From assembly GCF_014836415.1 (NCBI RefSeq), contig NZ_JACSQY010000004.1:146520-210519 (forward strand): 64,000 nucleotides of DNA. Direction: 5' to 3'. The stretch is from Sporosarcina gallistercoris (lineage in GTDB: Bacteria; Bacillota; Bacilli; Bacillales_A; Planococcaceae). The translations under genes and the position numbers were made by a program. Under the pieces are notes generated by a model. It made no database searches, was not told the origin of the DNA, and saw nothing but the letters and a program-made list of their open reading frames with translations. Below, one piece after another: positions 51,326 to 62,639 of this stretch (positions within the stretch are counted from its first letter, which is position 1; every line of letters starts with the position of its first letter).

Positions 51326-52543
51326 TTAAGCAATTTTCTTTTTACGTTTACGGGCCAAAAACAAAATCCCACCAACTGTTGGAATACCAATTGCACTCGT
51401 TGTTACTAAAGTGTTACGTTTCTTTCTGTCAATTTCTTCTTGAATCTTCTGCCCTTTCAAGAACAGTTTATCGTGTAAAGCAATCGCATCTTCGTTAACC
51501 TTATATTTCTTAGGGATAGTGTATTCTTCGTTTTCTTTTCCTAGTTCAATTGATTTAGTTTTAATCTCTGCAGCAATATCATTGCTGTCGTAACCTTCTT
51601 TAATCCATTCTGAAAAGTATTCTTTACCTTCATAAGGAGAGTTTTCAAACTTCATGTGTTTAAAAGCATAATTATAGCCTTCTTCTACCACTTCTTCTTT
51701 TCGTTTTTGAAGACCACTCTCATATCCTTGTTTAAAGGCTTCTACGTAAATACCTTTTTTAATATCTGCATTTATTGCTAACTCTTTTACTTCATAGCCT
51801 AATGCATGCCCTTCCTTTTTGTACTTCGCTACTTCATTTTTATCTCGCTCATCTTCTCCTGCTTTGTGTCCCTTTTCATATTCAGGTTTCAGTATATTAG
51901 TTTGAAAAATAGATGGGATAACTATTTCATCTTGCGATAATCCTTGTTTATAGCCATTATCATAGCTATCTTTTTTACCTTTAGTTAATTGCCACGAAGA
52001 AGTAAATGCTTCTATATAGGAACTTTTATAAAGTTCTGAGCTACCTGAAGCGTATGTAAAATCATTGATTTTTTTCCCATCTACGAATGAGTTGATACCA
52101 TCTTTTTCTCCCTGTTCAGTTCCAGCTTTTTTATCTTTTGTATCTTGCTCTTCTTTGTTGATTTTAGCAAGTCCATCTTCAAGTCCCTTTTGGTATCCAG
52201 CTGACCAGCCTTCAACATAGTCCGCATTAGAATTGTCAGAACTCTGTACAGATTTATCTTTCTTATACCCCTTTTTCTGTCCAAGATCATAACCAGCTTG
52301 ATAACCACTGTCATAGTAAATCTTTGGGTTGTAAGCTGGTTTTGCAGGTGCTGTTTTAGCTGGTACTGTTTTTGTACTTCCTCCACCATTATGGTAATGA
52401 TAGCCAGTGCATAAACCTTTTGAGATAGATTTCTGACTACAATTATGTCCTCCGCTACTATCCGTTCGTCCCGGATGCGCCTCAGCTTTATTTTGCAAAG
52501 AAAATACAAGTACAATTACTAGTAAATAAGTCCACTTCTTCAT
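51326..52543 (-). CDS. secreted, membrane-anchored YHYH-domain protein
   Basis: A 405-residue surface protein. A Sec signal peptide ends at A-E-A before residue 23; directly after it comes the YHYH domain, H-P-G-R-T-D-S-S-G-G-H-N-C and G-L-C-T-G-Y-H-Y-H (residues 23-55), a compact metal- or disulfide-type module. A Pro/Ala linker leads into a long region of repeated G-Y-x-x-G-x-x-x-G and G-x-x-x-G-x-x-D motifs (80-330), probably helical. A C-terminal hydrophobic segment and K-R-K-K-K anchor it. The role of YHYH proteins is unknown. Lys-rich composition differs from neighbours. Confidence 0.8.
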   Translation of the reverse strand: MKKWTYLLVIVLVFSLQNKAEAHPGRTDSSGGHNCSQKSISKGLCTGYHYHNGGGSTKTVPAKTAPAKPAYNPKIYYDSGYQAGYDLGQKKGYKKDKSVQSSDNSNADYVEGWSAGYQKGLEDGLAKINKEEQDTKDKKAGTEQGEKDGINSFVDGKKINDFTYASGSSELYKSSYIEAFTSSWQLTKGKKDSYDNGYKQGLSQDEIVIPSIFQTNILKPEYEKGHKAGEDERDKNEVAKYKKEGHALGYEVKELAINADIKKGIYVEAFKQGYESGLQKRKEEVVEEGYNYAFKHMKFENSPYEGKEYFSEWIKEGYDSNDIAAEIKTKSIELGKENEEYTIPKKYKVNEDAIALHDKLFLKGQKIQEEIDRKKRNTLVTTSAIGIPTVGGILFLARKRKKKIA

Positions 52544-53286
52544 ATAATATCCCCTCCAAGGTACATATTACCACTTTCCGGAACAATATGGGTCTAGGAA
52601 TATTAAATTCTCATGTTTTTCTTTTTCTATGAGTAAAACCTTGCTGTAACTTACTTAACAGGAGACTCCACATTCTAATAAAAGTAATAAGTTCAGTTTC
52701 TGACTTCCAAACTTCGCTAACAAGTATTGATTAACCTTGAACTCAAAATCTCTCGTTAATCACTTTACATGCTTTCATATGAATAACTACTATACTGTTT
52801 TCATAGAAGCCTTTTCGCTCCTTATCTTTATTCCTAGATCGATGACAAGCGATTTAGTAGCTGTCACAATGGAATGTTCAGTCACTGTCATTTCCTTATC
52901 ATATCCATTCGTTTTCATAGTCGTGCTCTGTTCGTGTAGCAGGCTTCTATGTATCAGTATTAATTGTATCGGTAATAGCGGGGATGTCCCCCTCACCTTT
53001 CTAGACGCTCCAAATGGCTCTCTGATACATTCCTGACATACACTGACCTCTATATATCAAACTCACTTACAAGTACGTCTTGTGTCATCTCTGTGATTAT
53101 AAGTTGGCACACTCAGCACTGACAACTTCTCACTACACCTGCAATATCAACTCTCGGTAGTTTGAAGATTTTATGTATTGATTTGAAAACTTCTAAACAC
53201 ATTATGGTTGTCAATGAATGAAGTGAATCCAGTCCTATGATAAGCTGACAATGCTTCCTACACATAAAAAAAGAATAGCTACATGG

Positions 53287-53592
53287 CTACTCTCCCTTTG
53301 TCTTTTTCAGTTCTGCATAGAAACTCGCTTTCGGTATGCCATTTAGTTTTATAATGTCAGACACACTCATACCATTCTCTTTCCTGTTCTCATACTGCTG
53401 TATAGCTTTCTGCATTGTTTTAGATGATTATATAGCTTTTCGTCCCATGTGTTTGCCTTGTGCTTTTACTCGTTCTCTACCTTCACTTGTACACTCAACA
53501 ATCAAATCCCTTTCAAATTGTGCAAAGGAACCTAAAATATTGAACATGAGAGTTCCAATACTATTCTTTTCTTCGTTAGATTCGAATGTTAT
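53287..53592 (-). pseudogene. serine resolvase/invertase fragment
   Basis: Hand translation of the minus strand gives L-M-F-N-I-L-G-S-F-A-Q-F-E-R-D-L-I-V-E, then S-E-G-R-E-R-V-K-A-Q-G-K-H-M-G-R-K, the end of a Tn3/Hin-type serine recombinase catalytic domain, and then a helix-turn-helix-like tail (V-S-D-I-I-K-L-N-G-I-P-K-A-S-F-Y). An in-frame TAA at 53428-53430 splits the two parts. The N-terminal half with the catalytic serine is missing. The break lies next to the repeat fragment at 53597. The rest of 52544-53286 has no recognisable gene. Confidence 0.8.
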
Positions 53593-53596
53593 ATTT

Positions 53597-53640
53597 CAGG
53601 TACCTGTGCAACAAACTTTCATTTTTGTTCTAACATACCT
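53597..53640. repeat. fragment of the GTACCTG repeat family
   Basis: Begins CAGGTACCTGTGCA and contains TTTGTTCTAACA, both words of the 88-bp element at 46571 in the same order. Only the left part is present. Confidence 0.6.
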
Positions 53641-53715
53641 ATTTTTTCACCACATATAAGCACTATCATCAAAGCATTGATTATGTATAGAATATCCTTA
53701 TCCATCACGAAAACC

Positions 53716-53840
53716 GTTGATCGAAGCGGAAGGTGGCGACTCCTGCGGAATAAGCGAAGCGCGAAGACCCCGCAGGAGCGAAGCGACGAGGAGGCTGAGG
53801 GCGAGCCCGCGGAAAGCGCCCACCTGCAGCGCAGATCAAC
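53716..53840. repeat. GC-rich palindromic intergenic repeat (about 125 bp)
   Basis: Bounded by GTTGATC and GATCAAC, with inner stems CTCCTGCGG / CCGCAGGAG and AGGTGG / CCACCT. Much richer in G and C than the flanks. I recall near-identical elements (GAAGGTGGCGACTCCTGCGG) scattered in many Bacillaceae and Planococcaceae genomes between genes. Confidence 0.85.
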
Positions 53841-53872
53841 AACCGTCTACTCCACCTCGTTTTTATCCAAAC

Positions 53873-53909
53873 AAAAAACGCCAACTCCATCTTCCGGAGT
53901 TGACGTTTT
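53873..53909 (-). terminator. terminator of the groES-groEL operon
   Basis: AAAACGCCAACTCC pairs with GGAGTTGACGTTTT (one mismatch) and TTTTTTG follows on the minus strand. Confidence 0.88.
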
Positions 53910-53927
53910 CTATTTCAGACAGCTGAC

Positions 53928-55896
<1,969 letters not shown>

Positions 55897-55937
55897 ATGA
55901 AACACCCTCCTCTAACGGTTCTTCTTTTTATTTTTAT

Positions 55938-55964
55938 TTAGCACTCACTAAACAGGAGTGCTAA
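55938..55964. promoter_or_regulatory. CIRCE element (HrcA operator)
   Basis: TTAGCACTC, nine bases, GAGTGCTAA: a perfect match to the CIRCE inverted repeat, 42 bases upstream of the groES start. HrcA binds it to repress groESL at normal temperature. Confidence 0.98.
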
Positions 55965-55974
55965 TACATTACTT

Positions 55975-56003
55975 ATCATAATAAATTGACGAATGAATTG
56001 CAA
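55975..56003 (-). promoter_or_regulatory. sigma-A promoter of groES-groEL
   Basis: On the minus strand TTGCAA and TATGAT are separated by exactly 17 bases, and the CIRCE element begins 11 bases further on, the usual arrangement for HrcA-controlled promoters. Confidence 0.85.
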
Positions 56004-56091
56004 GCAAAACAAATCGCTCGTCCGTACTCTTTGCGCTTCTTTTCTAAAACCGATACACTTATTCATACATAGAAGGAAAGGAACGATTTTT

Positions 56092-56847
56092 TTGAAGCAA
56101 AAAACGATGAAACCATGGATGCTCTATTTAACCATCCTTCTTTTATACATCGCCATGCAATTTGGTACATTGCCGATAGCCCAAGGAATGATTAAGTTAT
56201 TTTCTGAAAATGGATACGAAACAAAAGAAGCCGCATTTCAAGGGACGGCTTGGGGTTTGTTTGTCGCTAATATTTTAGCAATCATCGCCTTCTATCTCGT
56301 CATCCGAACAGATAAGAAATTTTGGACAGTCTTCAAAGGTAAAAAAGCACCGATTTCAAAATCTATTTTATGGGGTGTTCTCGGTTTCTTCTTAGCACTT
56401 GGCGGGCAAATGATTGCAGGATACATTGAGCAAGCCTTCGGTATTACAAATGGCTCAGACAATACAGCACGACTCACCCAAGTGGCTGAAGTCGCACCGA
56501 TCTTAATTGTCTGTATCGTTCTTTTCGCACCGATCTTAGAAGAAATCGTATTTCGCCGCGTTATTTTCGGTGGTATCTATACTAAAACCAACTTCTGGAT
56601 TGCGACTCTTGCAAGCGCGCTCATCTTTGCAGCCGTACACAATGAACTTGAGCACATTCTCGTCTATCTAATGCCCGGTCTTGTATTTTCCTACATCTAC
56701 TACAAAACTAAGCGTATTTGGACACCTATGATTGCACACATGCTCATGAATGGATTTGTCATGATTGTCACATTGAACAAGGACAAAATCCTGGAGCTTC
56801 AAAAACTCCAAGAGTCTGTAATCACATTGTTCCAGCATCTATGGTGA
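56092..56847 (+). CDS. CPBP (CAAX) family intramembrane protease, YdiL-like
   Basis: A 251-residue membrane protein with about seven helices. The glutamyl-protease motifs are present: E-E-I-V-F-R near residue 152, F-A-A-V-H-N near 183 and H-M-L-M-N near 221. Members cleave within membranes or act as bacteriocin-immunity proteins. By position (divergent from groES) it corresponds to B. subtilis ydiL. The TTG at 56092 follows GAAAGG by about 10 bases; the longer frame extends into the groES promoter and is rejected. Confidence 0.9.
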   Translation: MKQKTMKPWMLYLTILLLYIAMQFGTLPIAQGMIKLFSENGYETKEAAFQGTAWGLFVANILAIIAFYLVIRTDKKFWTVFKGKKAPISKSILWGVLGFFLALGGQMIAGYIEQAFGITNGSDNTARLTQVAEVAPILIVCIVLFAPILEEIVFRRVIFGGIYTKTNFWIATLASALIFAAVHNELEHILVYLMPGLVFSYIYYKTKRIWTPMIAHMLMNGFVMIVTLNKDKILELQKLQESVITLFQHLW

Positions 56848-56874
56848 ATGTATCGAGACTGTTCGATCTAAAAA

Positions 56875-56914
56875 AAAAGACTTGCTGAACCGGATACCGG
56901 TCAGCAAGTCTTTT
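56875..56914. terminator. bidirectional terminator
   Basis: AAAAGACTTGCTGAACCGG pairs with CCGGTCAGCAAGTCTTTT (one mismatch) around ATA, with A and T runs on both sides. It separates the convergent protease and tatC genes. Confidence 0.92.
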
Positions 56915-56919
56915 TCAAT

Positions 56920-57762
56920 TTAGGATTCCTGATTCTTCATCCGTGCATTCACTTCATCAATCTGCCGCTGCTGTTCAGCCTTCGCCTCTGCAAACAACCT
57001 CAGCCGTTCAGCCTCTTCTTCTTCAACCCGACGCTTCTCTTCCGCTTTCAAGAACTTGCGGTATCCGATGCGGGCAATTACAATACTGATTTCGTAAAGC
57101 AAGAACAACGGAACCGTCACAAACAAATGCGACACTAAATCAGGCGGTGTAATGAACGCCGCTATGACGAAGAGGACAAAGTACGCAATTTTGCGGTATT
57201 TGGCCAGCACACTTGGATTCAAGAACCCGAGCCTCGATAGGAATAATAAGACGACCGGGAGCTGGAACACAAATCCGAACGGTAATAGAATCTGGAACAA
57301 GAATGAAAAGTACTGATTAATGCCGATCGTTTGCGTAATTCCTAAATCAGCTGACAACGTCTCCATAAATGTAATCACATACGGGAGCAATACAAAATAG
57401 GAAAACGAAATGCCGCCTAGAAATAGCAGAAATGCAAACGGGATGTAACTGAGCGTCACCCGTCGTTCAGTCTCCAGCAGTCCCGGTGAAACGAACGCCC
57501 AAAATTGGTACATGATAATCGGCAGAATGATAACGATTCCGATGAAGACGACCACTTTTAAGTAAATGGCAATCGGATCGATCACGTTGAATGCATTCAG
57601 CGGTAAATCCGCAGCCGGACCGTTCGATTGTAAAAATTTAATAAGTGGCTTTGCCAGTAAAAAACCGCCAATGACTGAAATTGCAAAGAAAACGACGATG
57701 GTAATCAGCCGTTTTCGAATTTCTTCTATATGCTCAATAATGGTTAGCGTACGTTCTTCCAT
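56920..57762 (-). CDS. tatC: twin-arginine translocase subunit TatC
   Basis: A 280-residue protein with six membrane helices. It opens with the conserved H-I-E-E-I-R-K-R-L (residues 11-19), the cytoplasmic site that recognises the twin-arginine signal, and has F-A-F-L-L-F-L-G-G-I-S-F-S-Y near 112 and a F-I-T-P-P-D motif near 200. The C-terminal 40 residues are charged and coiled-coil-like (E-E-K-R-R-V-E-E-E-E-A-E-R), longer than in many TatC proteins. It works with TatA from the gene 17 bases upstream. Equivalent to the B. subtilis TatCy system by synteny. Confidence 0.97.
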   Translation of the reverse strand: MEERTLTIIEHIEEIRKRLITIVVFFAISVIGGFLLAKPLIKFLQSNGPAADLPLNAFNVIDPIAIYLKVVVFIGIVIILPIIMYQFWAFVSPGLLETERRVTLSYIPFAFLLFLGGISFSYFVLLPYVITFMETLSADLGITQTIGINQYFSFLFQILLPFGFVFQLPVVLLFLSRLGFLNPSVLAKYRKIAYFVLFVIAAFITPPDLVSHLFVTVPLFLLYEISIVIARIGYRKFLKAEEKRRVEEEEAERLRLFAEAKAEQQRQIDEVNARMKNQES

Positions 57763-57779
57763 TACACAGACATCCTAAC

Positions 57780-57977
57780 TTATTGCACTTCTTTTTTATC
57801 TTCAACTTTTTTAACGTCTGTTTTAGCGTCATCGTCTTCAACAAGACCCTTTGTCGCATTTTTGAATTCGCGTAGTGAAGAACCGAATGCTTTGCCGATC
57901 TCAGGCAACTTTTTCGGTCCGAAAATGAGTAGGGCAATGACAGCAATAATAAGTAAACTTCCGATACCTGGTGACAT
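57780..57977 (-). CDS. tatA: twin-arginine translocase subunit TatA
   Basis: A 65-residue protein with one N-terminal helix (residues 7-20), the hinge [10 protein letters not shown] and a following amphipathic helix with a charged tail, the full TatA layout. TatA forms the export pore with TatC. The ATG at 57977 is 7 bases after GGGAGG; the GTG upstream overlaps that site. Operon with tatC; rex lies upstream on the same strand, 68 bases away. Confidence 0.96.
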   Translation of the reverse strand: MSPGIGSLLIIAVIALLIFGPKKLPEIGKAFGSSLREFKNATKGLVEDDDAKTDVKKVEDKKEVQ

Positions 57978-58044
57978 TTCGGACACCTCCCTCTGAATAT
58001 GTCTATTCTACACCATATCGCATGAAATGACTATTCGTGCAACC

Positions 58045-58695
58045 CTATAAATGTGAATCTTTTACGTCATTTTTTATGAAGTAAATAAGAGATTGCAGTT
58101 CTACAGATAAGTCAATTGTATGGACTCTGATTGATGGAGGAACCGTCAGCCGGATCGTCGTGAAATTGAGAATCCCTTTAACTCCCACCTCTGCAAGGCG
58201 ATCTGTCACTTGCTGGGCAGCTCGGGAAGGTACCGTCAAGATGACCAAGTCAATTCCAAGTTCCGTTAACTTCTCTTCAATCATATCAGGGTGGTATACA
58301 GGAATATCCGAGACGACATTCCCTTCATGAGGTGCTTTCGGGTCAAACGCAATGACAATGCGTGTATTAAGATTCTTATGGAAATTGTATTTCATGAATG
58401 CATGTCCAAGACTCCCGACACCAATCAGCGCAACGTCTGTGGCTTCATCTTGGTCAAGTGTTTTCCTGAAAAAGCTGACGAGATAATCCACATCGTACCC
58501 GTACCCTTTACGGCCAAGCGCACCAAAGTGCGAAAAATCACGACGTATCGTCGCTGCATCGATCTTCATCGCCTCGCTCAGTTCGCTCGAAGAAACACGT
58601 TTCTTCCCGCTATTCGCGAAATTCTGTAAAAACCGATAGTACAACGGCAAGCGTTTGGACGTTGCCTGGGGAATTTTAACCGTTTCTTCAGCCAT
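58045..58695 (-). CDS. rex: redox-sensing repressor Rex
   Basis: A 216-residue Rex repressor. The N-terminal winged helix ([18 protein letters not shown] near residue 35) binds DNA and the Rossmann motif [10 protein letters not shown] near 90 binds NADH. NADH releases it from fermentation and respiration genes. The C-terminal domain-swap helix (V-E-L-Q-S-L-I-Y-F) completes the family. The ATG at 58695 follows AGGAGG; the 27-residue upstream extension is not used. Synteny with B. subtilis ydiH. Confidence 0.97.
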   Translation of the reverse strand: MAEETVKIPQATSKRLPLYYRFLQNFANSGKKRVSSSELSEAMKIDAATIRRDFSHFGALGRKGYGYDVDYLVSFFRKTLDQDEATDVALIGVGSLGHAFMKYNFHKNLNTRIVIAFDPKAPHEGNVVSDIPVYHPDMIEEKLTELGIDLVILTVPSRAAQQVTDRLAEVGVKGILNFTTIRLTVPPSIRVHTIDLSVELQSLIYFIKNDVKDSHL

Positions 58696-58823
58696 CGTAA
58701 ACCTCCTGCTGCTGTATCGAATCGCTTCTATCGTACAGGAGAAGCGTTCTGTTGTAAAGCCGGTGTTTGCACCCATCCTCCCATTCCAGTAAACTGAAGG
58801 AGAATGAAAATAGAGGTGAAACG

Positions 58824-60752
58824 ATGATAATCTTGCAAGTGAACGGTGTTACGAAATCGTTTTCAGGCACTGATATATTGGAAAATGTAAAATTGGAAGT
58901 GCAACATCGTGATCGAGTTGCACTCGTGGGCCGAAACGGCGCTGGGAAATCCACGCTGCTGAAAATCATTGCTGGCGAATCCTCTGCGGATACAGGGGAT
59001 ATCATTGTTCCGAAAGGCGTCCGTATCGGGTATCTCGAGCAGCATAGCGGACTGGAAACCGAATTGTCGGTGTGGGATGAAATGATGACGGTCTTCGAAC
59101 CGCTTCAAGCGATGGAACGACGCCTCCGCGGATTGGAAGCGCAAATGGCGGATCCCGATGTCTACGGGGATCCTGCAGTTTCAGAACGCATTATGAGTGA
59201 ATACGATTCGCTTCAAGTCGAATTTAAAGATCTTGGAGGCTACCAATACGAATCGGACACCCGCTCGATTTTGCACGGAATGCGTTTTTATCCTGATGAC
59301 TATGAAAAACCCGTCGATTTACTATCAGGTGGTCAGAAGACACGTCTTGCCTTAGCAAAAATGCTGCTCAGTAAACCGGATCTTCTTATTTTGGATGAAC
59401 CGACGAACCATCTGGACATAGAAACATTGGGTTGGTTAGAGAATTATTTGAAATCCTACGAAGGCGCACTGCTCATCGTATCGCATGACCGATACTTCCT
59501 CGACCAAGTCGTGACATTGGTGTATGAAGTGTCGCGACGCAAAGTCTCACGCTTCACAGGCAACTATAGTGCGTATTTGGATGAGAAAGCGAAGAACTAC
59601 GAAAAAGACCGAAAACTGTTCGAAAAAGAGTCGAGTGAAAAAGCGAAACTCGAGGATTTCATCCAAAAGAATATTGCCCGTGCCTCAACAAGTAAGATGG
59701 CGAAAAGCCGTCGCAAACAATTGGAACGGACAGACTGGATGGACGCCCCTGATGGCGATGAAAAATCAGCCAACTTCTCTTTCACGATCGATCGTCCGAG
59801 TGGAAATGATGTGCTGGCAGTCGAAAAAGCTGCTGTTGGCTACAATGGAAATCCTGTTTCTACAAATATCGACATGCGTGTCTACAAACAGGACCGCATC
59901 GCAATTCTAGGTCCGAACGGGGTCGGTAAATCCACGTTGCTGAAAACAATTGTCCGCAGGCAAGAATTGCTGGCTGGTGAAATTCGGTATGGCACCAATG
60001 TCCAGTTCGGTTATTACGACCAAAACCAGGCGACACTTATCGGTTCAGGTACCGTACTGCAAGAAATCTGGGATGACTGGCCGCTCATGAACGAAAAAGA
60101 TATCCGCACCTTACTTGGTCGCTTCCTCTTTACAGGAGATGATGTCGGGAAGCCGGTTCAATCTCTTTCAGGCGGAGAAAAAGCCAGATTGTCTCTAGCA
60201 AAGCTGATGCTTGAAAAGTCCAATACACTTATCCTCGATGAGCCGACGAACCATTTGGATCTCGATAGCAAAGAAGTACTCGAAAACGCACTGGATGACT
60301 TCCCTGGAACGATTCTATTTGTTTCTCACGACCGTTATTTCATTAATCGGATTGCAACTAAAGTATTCGATTTAAGCGCAAACGGAGCTGTGGAATACTT
60401 AGGCGATTATGATTACTTTGTCGAAAAGAAAATCGAACAAGCAGAGCTTCTTGCTGAATCTCTTGCTGCAAAACAGTCTGCATCCGTTACAAAAATCCGT
60501 CCACAAGAAGTAGATAAAGAACGACAAAAAGCAGAACGTCGTCTTAAACGCGCAATTGAACAAGCGGAACTGAAGATGGCAGAGCTGGATGAGCAAATCG
60601 CATCTCTTCAAAATGAGCTGATCATGCCCGATTTTGCGGATGATCATGTGAAACTGATGGAATTGCAAGCGGACATCGATTCCCTGCAAGAGGCGCACGA
60701 TGCACAAGCGGAAGAATGGCTCATGATGCAAGAAGAACTAGAAACCGTTTAA
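58824..60752 (+). CDS. ABC-F family ATPase (YdiF-like)
   Basis: A 642-residue soluble protein with two ABC domains. Walker A motifs G-R-N-G-A-G-K-S-T (near 36) and G-P-N-G-V-G-K-S-T (near 364) and signatures L-S-G-G-Q-K-T-R and L-S-G-G-E-K-A-R are intact, both followed by D-E-P-T-N-H-L-D. The linker between domains (240-320, rich in K and E) reaches the ribosome in this family, and a charged coiled coil fills the C-terminus (about 555-640). ABC-F proteins act on stalled ribosomes or give antibiotic resistance; the YdiF group is housekeeping. The ATG has AGAGGTG at 6 bases. Confidence 0.93.
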   Translation: MIILQVNGVTKSFSGTDILENVKLEVQHRDRVALVGRNGAGKSTLLKIIAGESSADTGDIIVPKGVRIGYLEQHSGLETELSVWDEMMTVFEPLQAMERRLRGLEAQMADPDVYGDPAVSERIMSEYDSLQVEFKDLGGYQYESDTRSILHGMRFYPDDYEKPVDLLSGGQKTRLALAKMLLSKPDLLILDEPTNHLDIETLGWLENYLKSYEGALLIVSHDRYFLDQVVTLVYEVSRRKVSRFTGNYSAYLDEKAKNYEKDRKLFEKESSEKAKLEDFIQKNIARASTSKMAKSRRKQLERTDWMDAPDGDEKSANFSFTIDRPSGNDVLAVEKAAVGYNGNPVSTNIDMRVYKQDRIAILGPNGVGKSTLLKTIVRRQELLAGEIRYGTNVQFGYYDQNQATLIGSGTVLQEIWDDWPLMNEKDIRTLLGRFLFTGDDVGKPVQSLSGGEKARLSLAKLMLEKSNTLILDEPTNHLDLDSKEVLENALDDFPGTILFVSHDRYFINRIATKVFDLSANGAVEYLGDYDYFVEKKIEQAELLAESLAAKQSASVTKIRPQEVDKERQKAERRLKRAIEQAELKMAELDEQIASLQNELIMPDFADDHVKLMELQADIDSLQEAHDAQAEEWLMMQEELETV

Positions 60753-60758
60753 TCACTC

Positions 60759-60788
60759 AAAAAGCAGCGGATCACTCCGCTGCTTTTT
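60759..60788 (+). terminator. rho-independent terminator of the ABC-F gene
   Basis: Perfect stem AAAAAGCAGCGGA / TCCGCTGCTTTTT with a 4-base loop, 7 bases after the stop. Confidence 0.93.
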
Positions 60789-60901
60789 GTTGCGTTGAGA
60801 GGAATCACTGACTCTATCCAAAAAGAGTAATACGTGTTAAACTCTAAAATCCGCCACCAGTCAACAGATGTCTGTCTCAATTCGACATGCTTACATTTTC
60901 A

Positions 60902-61071
60902 TTTTCCACAATCTTATCCACAATGATAATACCGGTTTCATCGCTATTCACAAAGTTATCAACGTTGTCCACAATAATCATCTTTTTAATCCACAAAGTT
61001 ATCCAACCAAGTAACGTAACTTATCAACCTCACTCCACCTTATGCACATGTTATCCACAAATTGTGCATAA
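60902..61071. promoter_or_regulatory. DnaA-box cluster
   Basis: Four exact TTATNCACA boxes: 60914-60922, 61040-61048 and 61051-61059 on the plus strand, 61063-61071 on the minus strand. Four more have one mismatch (60902, 60944, 60965, 60987). I recall a DnaA-binding cluster beside gcp (tsaD) in B. subtilis. No gene lies in 60789-61112. Confidence 0.8.
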
Positions 61072-61112
61072 GTACGAATGTTCTCTATTGACAAACACAA
61101 TTTGATAGATAT

Positions 61113-61154
61113 CAAAAAAACATGGAATTCGTCTGAATTTGACGAATTCCATGT
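61113..61154 (-). terminator. terminator of the tsaE-tsaB-rimI-tsaD operon
   Basis: Perfect 14-bp stem ACATGGAATTCGTC / GACGAATTCCATGT with a 7-base loop and TTTTTTT after it on the minus strand. Confidence 0.92.
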
Positions 61155-61167
61155 GAATAATATCCTA

Positions 61168-62190
61168 TTAATGATTCCATGATACAAGTTGCATGCCGGG
61201 TCTTCCGTTCATGGATAACTCGCCTTGAACTCCACTTAAAAACATTTGTGTACCTGCAGCAGCAATCATTGCGGCATTATCTGTACACAACGCAATAGGT
61301 GGTACACTGAACGGAATATTCTCTTTCGCAAATGACGATTCCAACGAATTTCTCAGACCTTTGTTCGCAGAAACCCCACCTGCCGCAATCACTTGCTTCA
61401 CTTCAAATTCTTTCGCAGCTCGCAGTGCTTTCACTGTTAAGACTTCTACCACACTTTCTTGGAACCCTGCAGCAATAGCCTCCGCATTTAGCGTACCGCC
61501 CTTTTGTTCCAAGTTATGTTTGTAATTAATGACCGATGATTTCAATCCGCTAAAACTGAAGTCATAAGAATCCGGCTCGAGCCATGCTCTCGGGAAGTCT
61601 ATTGCAGAGTCACTTGCCAGAGCCAGCTGATCGACGTGCGGACCACCCGGGTAAGGAAGCCCTAATACGCGTGCCACTTTATCATACGCTTCACCTGCAG
61701 CATCATCTCTCGTCTCACCAATAAGCTCAAACGAACCATGCTCGCGCATAATCACCATTTCGGTATGTCCGCCAGAAACAATCAATGCAAGAAGAGGAAA
61801 CTCCATCGGTTGGACTAGTTGATTGGCATAGATATGTCCTGCAATATGATGCACCCCAATAATCGGTAGTGAGTTCGCAAATGCAAATGCCTTTGCTGCA
61901 CTGATCCCAATCAGAAGTGCTCCTACCAGACCCGGACCTTCCGTAACAGCCACAGCATCCAACTCATCCGGAGCTAACCCTGCGTCCTCGAGTGCTTTCT
62001 CGATGACCCGGGTAATTTCCTCCACATGATGCCTCGATGCAATTTCAGGTACAACGCCTCCAAAACGCTTTTGACTCTCGATTTGTGAAGCGACTACGTT
62101 GGAAATAATCTCACTTCCATTTTTCACGACAGACGCTGCAGTTTCATCGCAACTTGTTTCAATCCCTAAAATATAGACGTCTTTTTTCAT
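61168..62190 (-). CDS. tsaD: tRNA N6-threonylcarbamoyladenosine transferase TsaD
   Basis: A 340-residue ASKHA-fold protein. It starts [20 protein letters not shown]; the metal-binding histidines are in H-H-I-A-G-H near residue 110 and the nucleotide site includes S-G-G-H-T near 134 and A-A-G-G-V-S-A-N-K near 270. With TsaB and TsaE it moves the threonylcarbamoyl group onto A37 of tRNAs reading ANN codons. The ATG at 62190 overlaps the rimI stop by 4 bases; GGTGGAG precedes it. Last gene of the operon. Confidence 0.98.
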   Translation of the reverse strand: MKKDVYILGIETSCDETAASVVKNGSEIISNVVASQIESQKRFGGVVPEIASRHHVEEITRVIEKALEDAGLAPDELDAVAVTEGPGLVGALLIGISAAKAFAFANSLPIIGVHHIAGHIYANQLVQPMEFPLLALIVSGGHTEMVIMREHGSFELIGETRDDAAGEAYDKVARVLGLPYPGGPHVDQLALASDSAIDFPRAWLEPDSYDFSFSGLKSSVINYKHNLEQKGGTLNAEAIAAGFQESVVEVLTVKALRAAKEFEVKQVIAAGGVSANKGLRNSLESSFAKENIPFSVPPIALCTDNAAMIAAAGTQMFLSGVQGELSMNGRPGMQLVSWNH

Positions 62191-62639
62191 GATAACTCCA
62201 CCCACATGACGAGCGCATCTTCATGGTCGTCAGAATAATAGTTTTTCCTGATTCCACCTTCTTGAAATCCAAGCTTACGATACAAATTCTTCGCCGTTTC
62301 ATTGCTCACACGAACTTCCAGGGACATAGCTACCACTCCGTTACTGCGACACAGGTCCATCGCTTGCCGCATCAGTGCTTCCCCGATGCCAGACCCTTGC
62401 CGATGCTTCCGTACAGCAACATTTGTAATATGACATTCATCGAGTACGACCCACATCCCTACGTGTCCAACCACTTCATCCCCGCATTCAGCTACGATAT
62501 ACGTGGCATATTCGTTCCCTGTCAGCTCATGGGCAAACACTTCCGCGGACCACGGTGTTGTAAAAACTTCCGTTTCAGTCGCTACTACTTGTTCAATGTC
62601 CTCCGCTGCCATTTGACGATAAACAATCGAGTCAATCAT
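62187..62639 (-). CDS. rimI: ribosomal protein S18 alanine acetyltransferase RimI
   Basis: A 150-residue GNAT protein. The acetyl-CoA motif [14 protein letters not shown] near residue 76 and [13 protein letters not shown] near 113 are typical, and E-V-F-T-T-P-W-S near 23 is specific to RimI. It acetylates the N-terminal alanine of S18. The gene overlaps tsaB by 8 bases and tsaD by 4, so it is translationally coupled to both, as in B. subtilis ydiD. Confidence 0.95.
   Translation of the reverse strand: MIDSIVYRQMAAEDIEQVVATETEVFTTPWSAEVFAHELTGNEYATYIVAECGDEVVGHVGMWVVLDECHITNVAVRKHRQGSGIGEALMRQAMDLCRSNGVVAMSLEVRVSNETAKNLYRKLGFQEGGIRKNYYSDDHEDALVMWVELS

Noticed and set aside
52737..53036. Open frames on both strands of a non-coding stretch
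   Set aside because: No ribosome site and no recognisable protein on either strand; they are mirror images of each other.
60902..61071. Direct repeats resembling a CRISPR array
   Set aside because: The recurring word is TTATCCACA at irregular spacing on both strands, i.e. DnaA boxes, not repeats with regular spacers.
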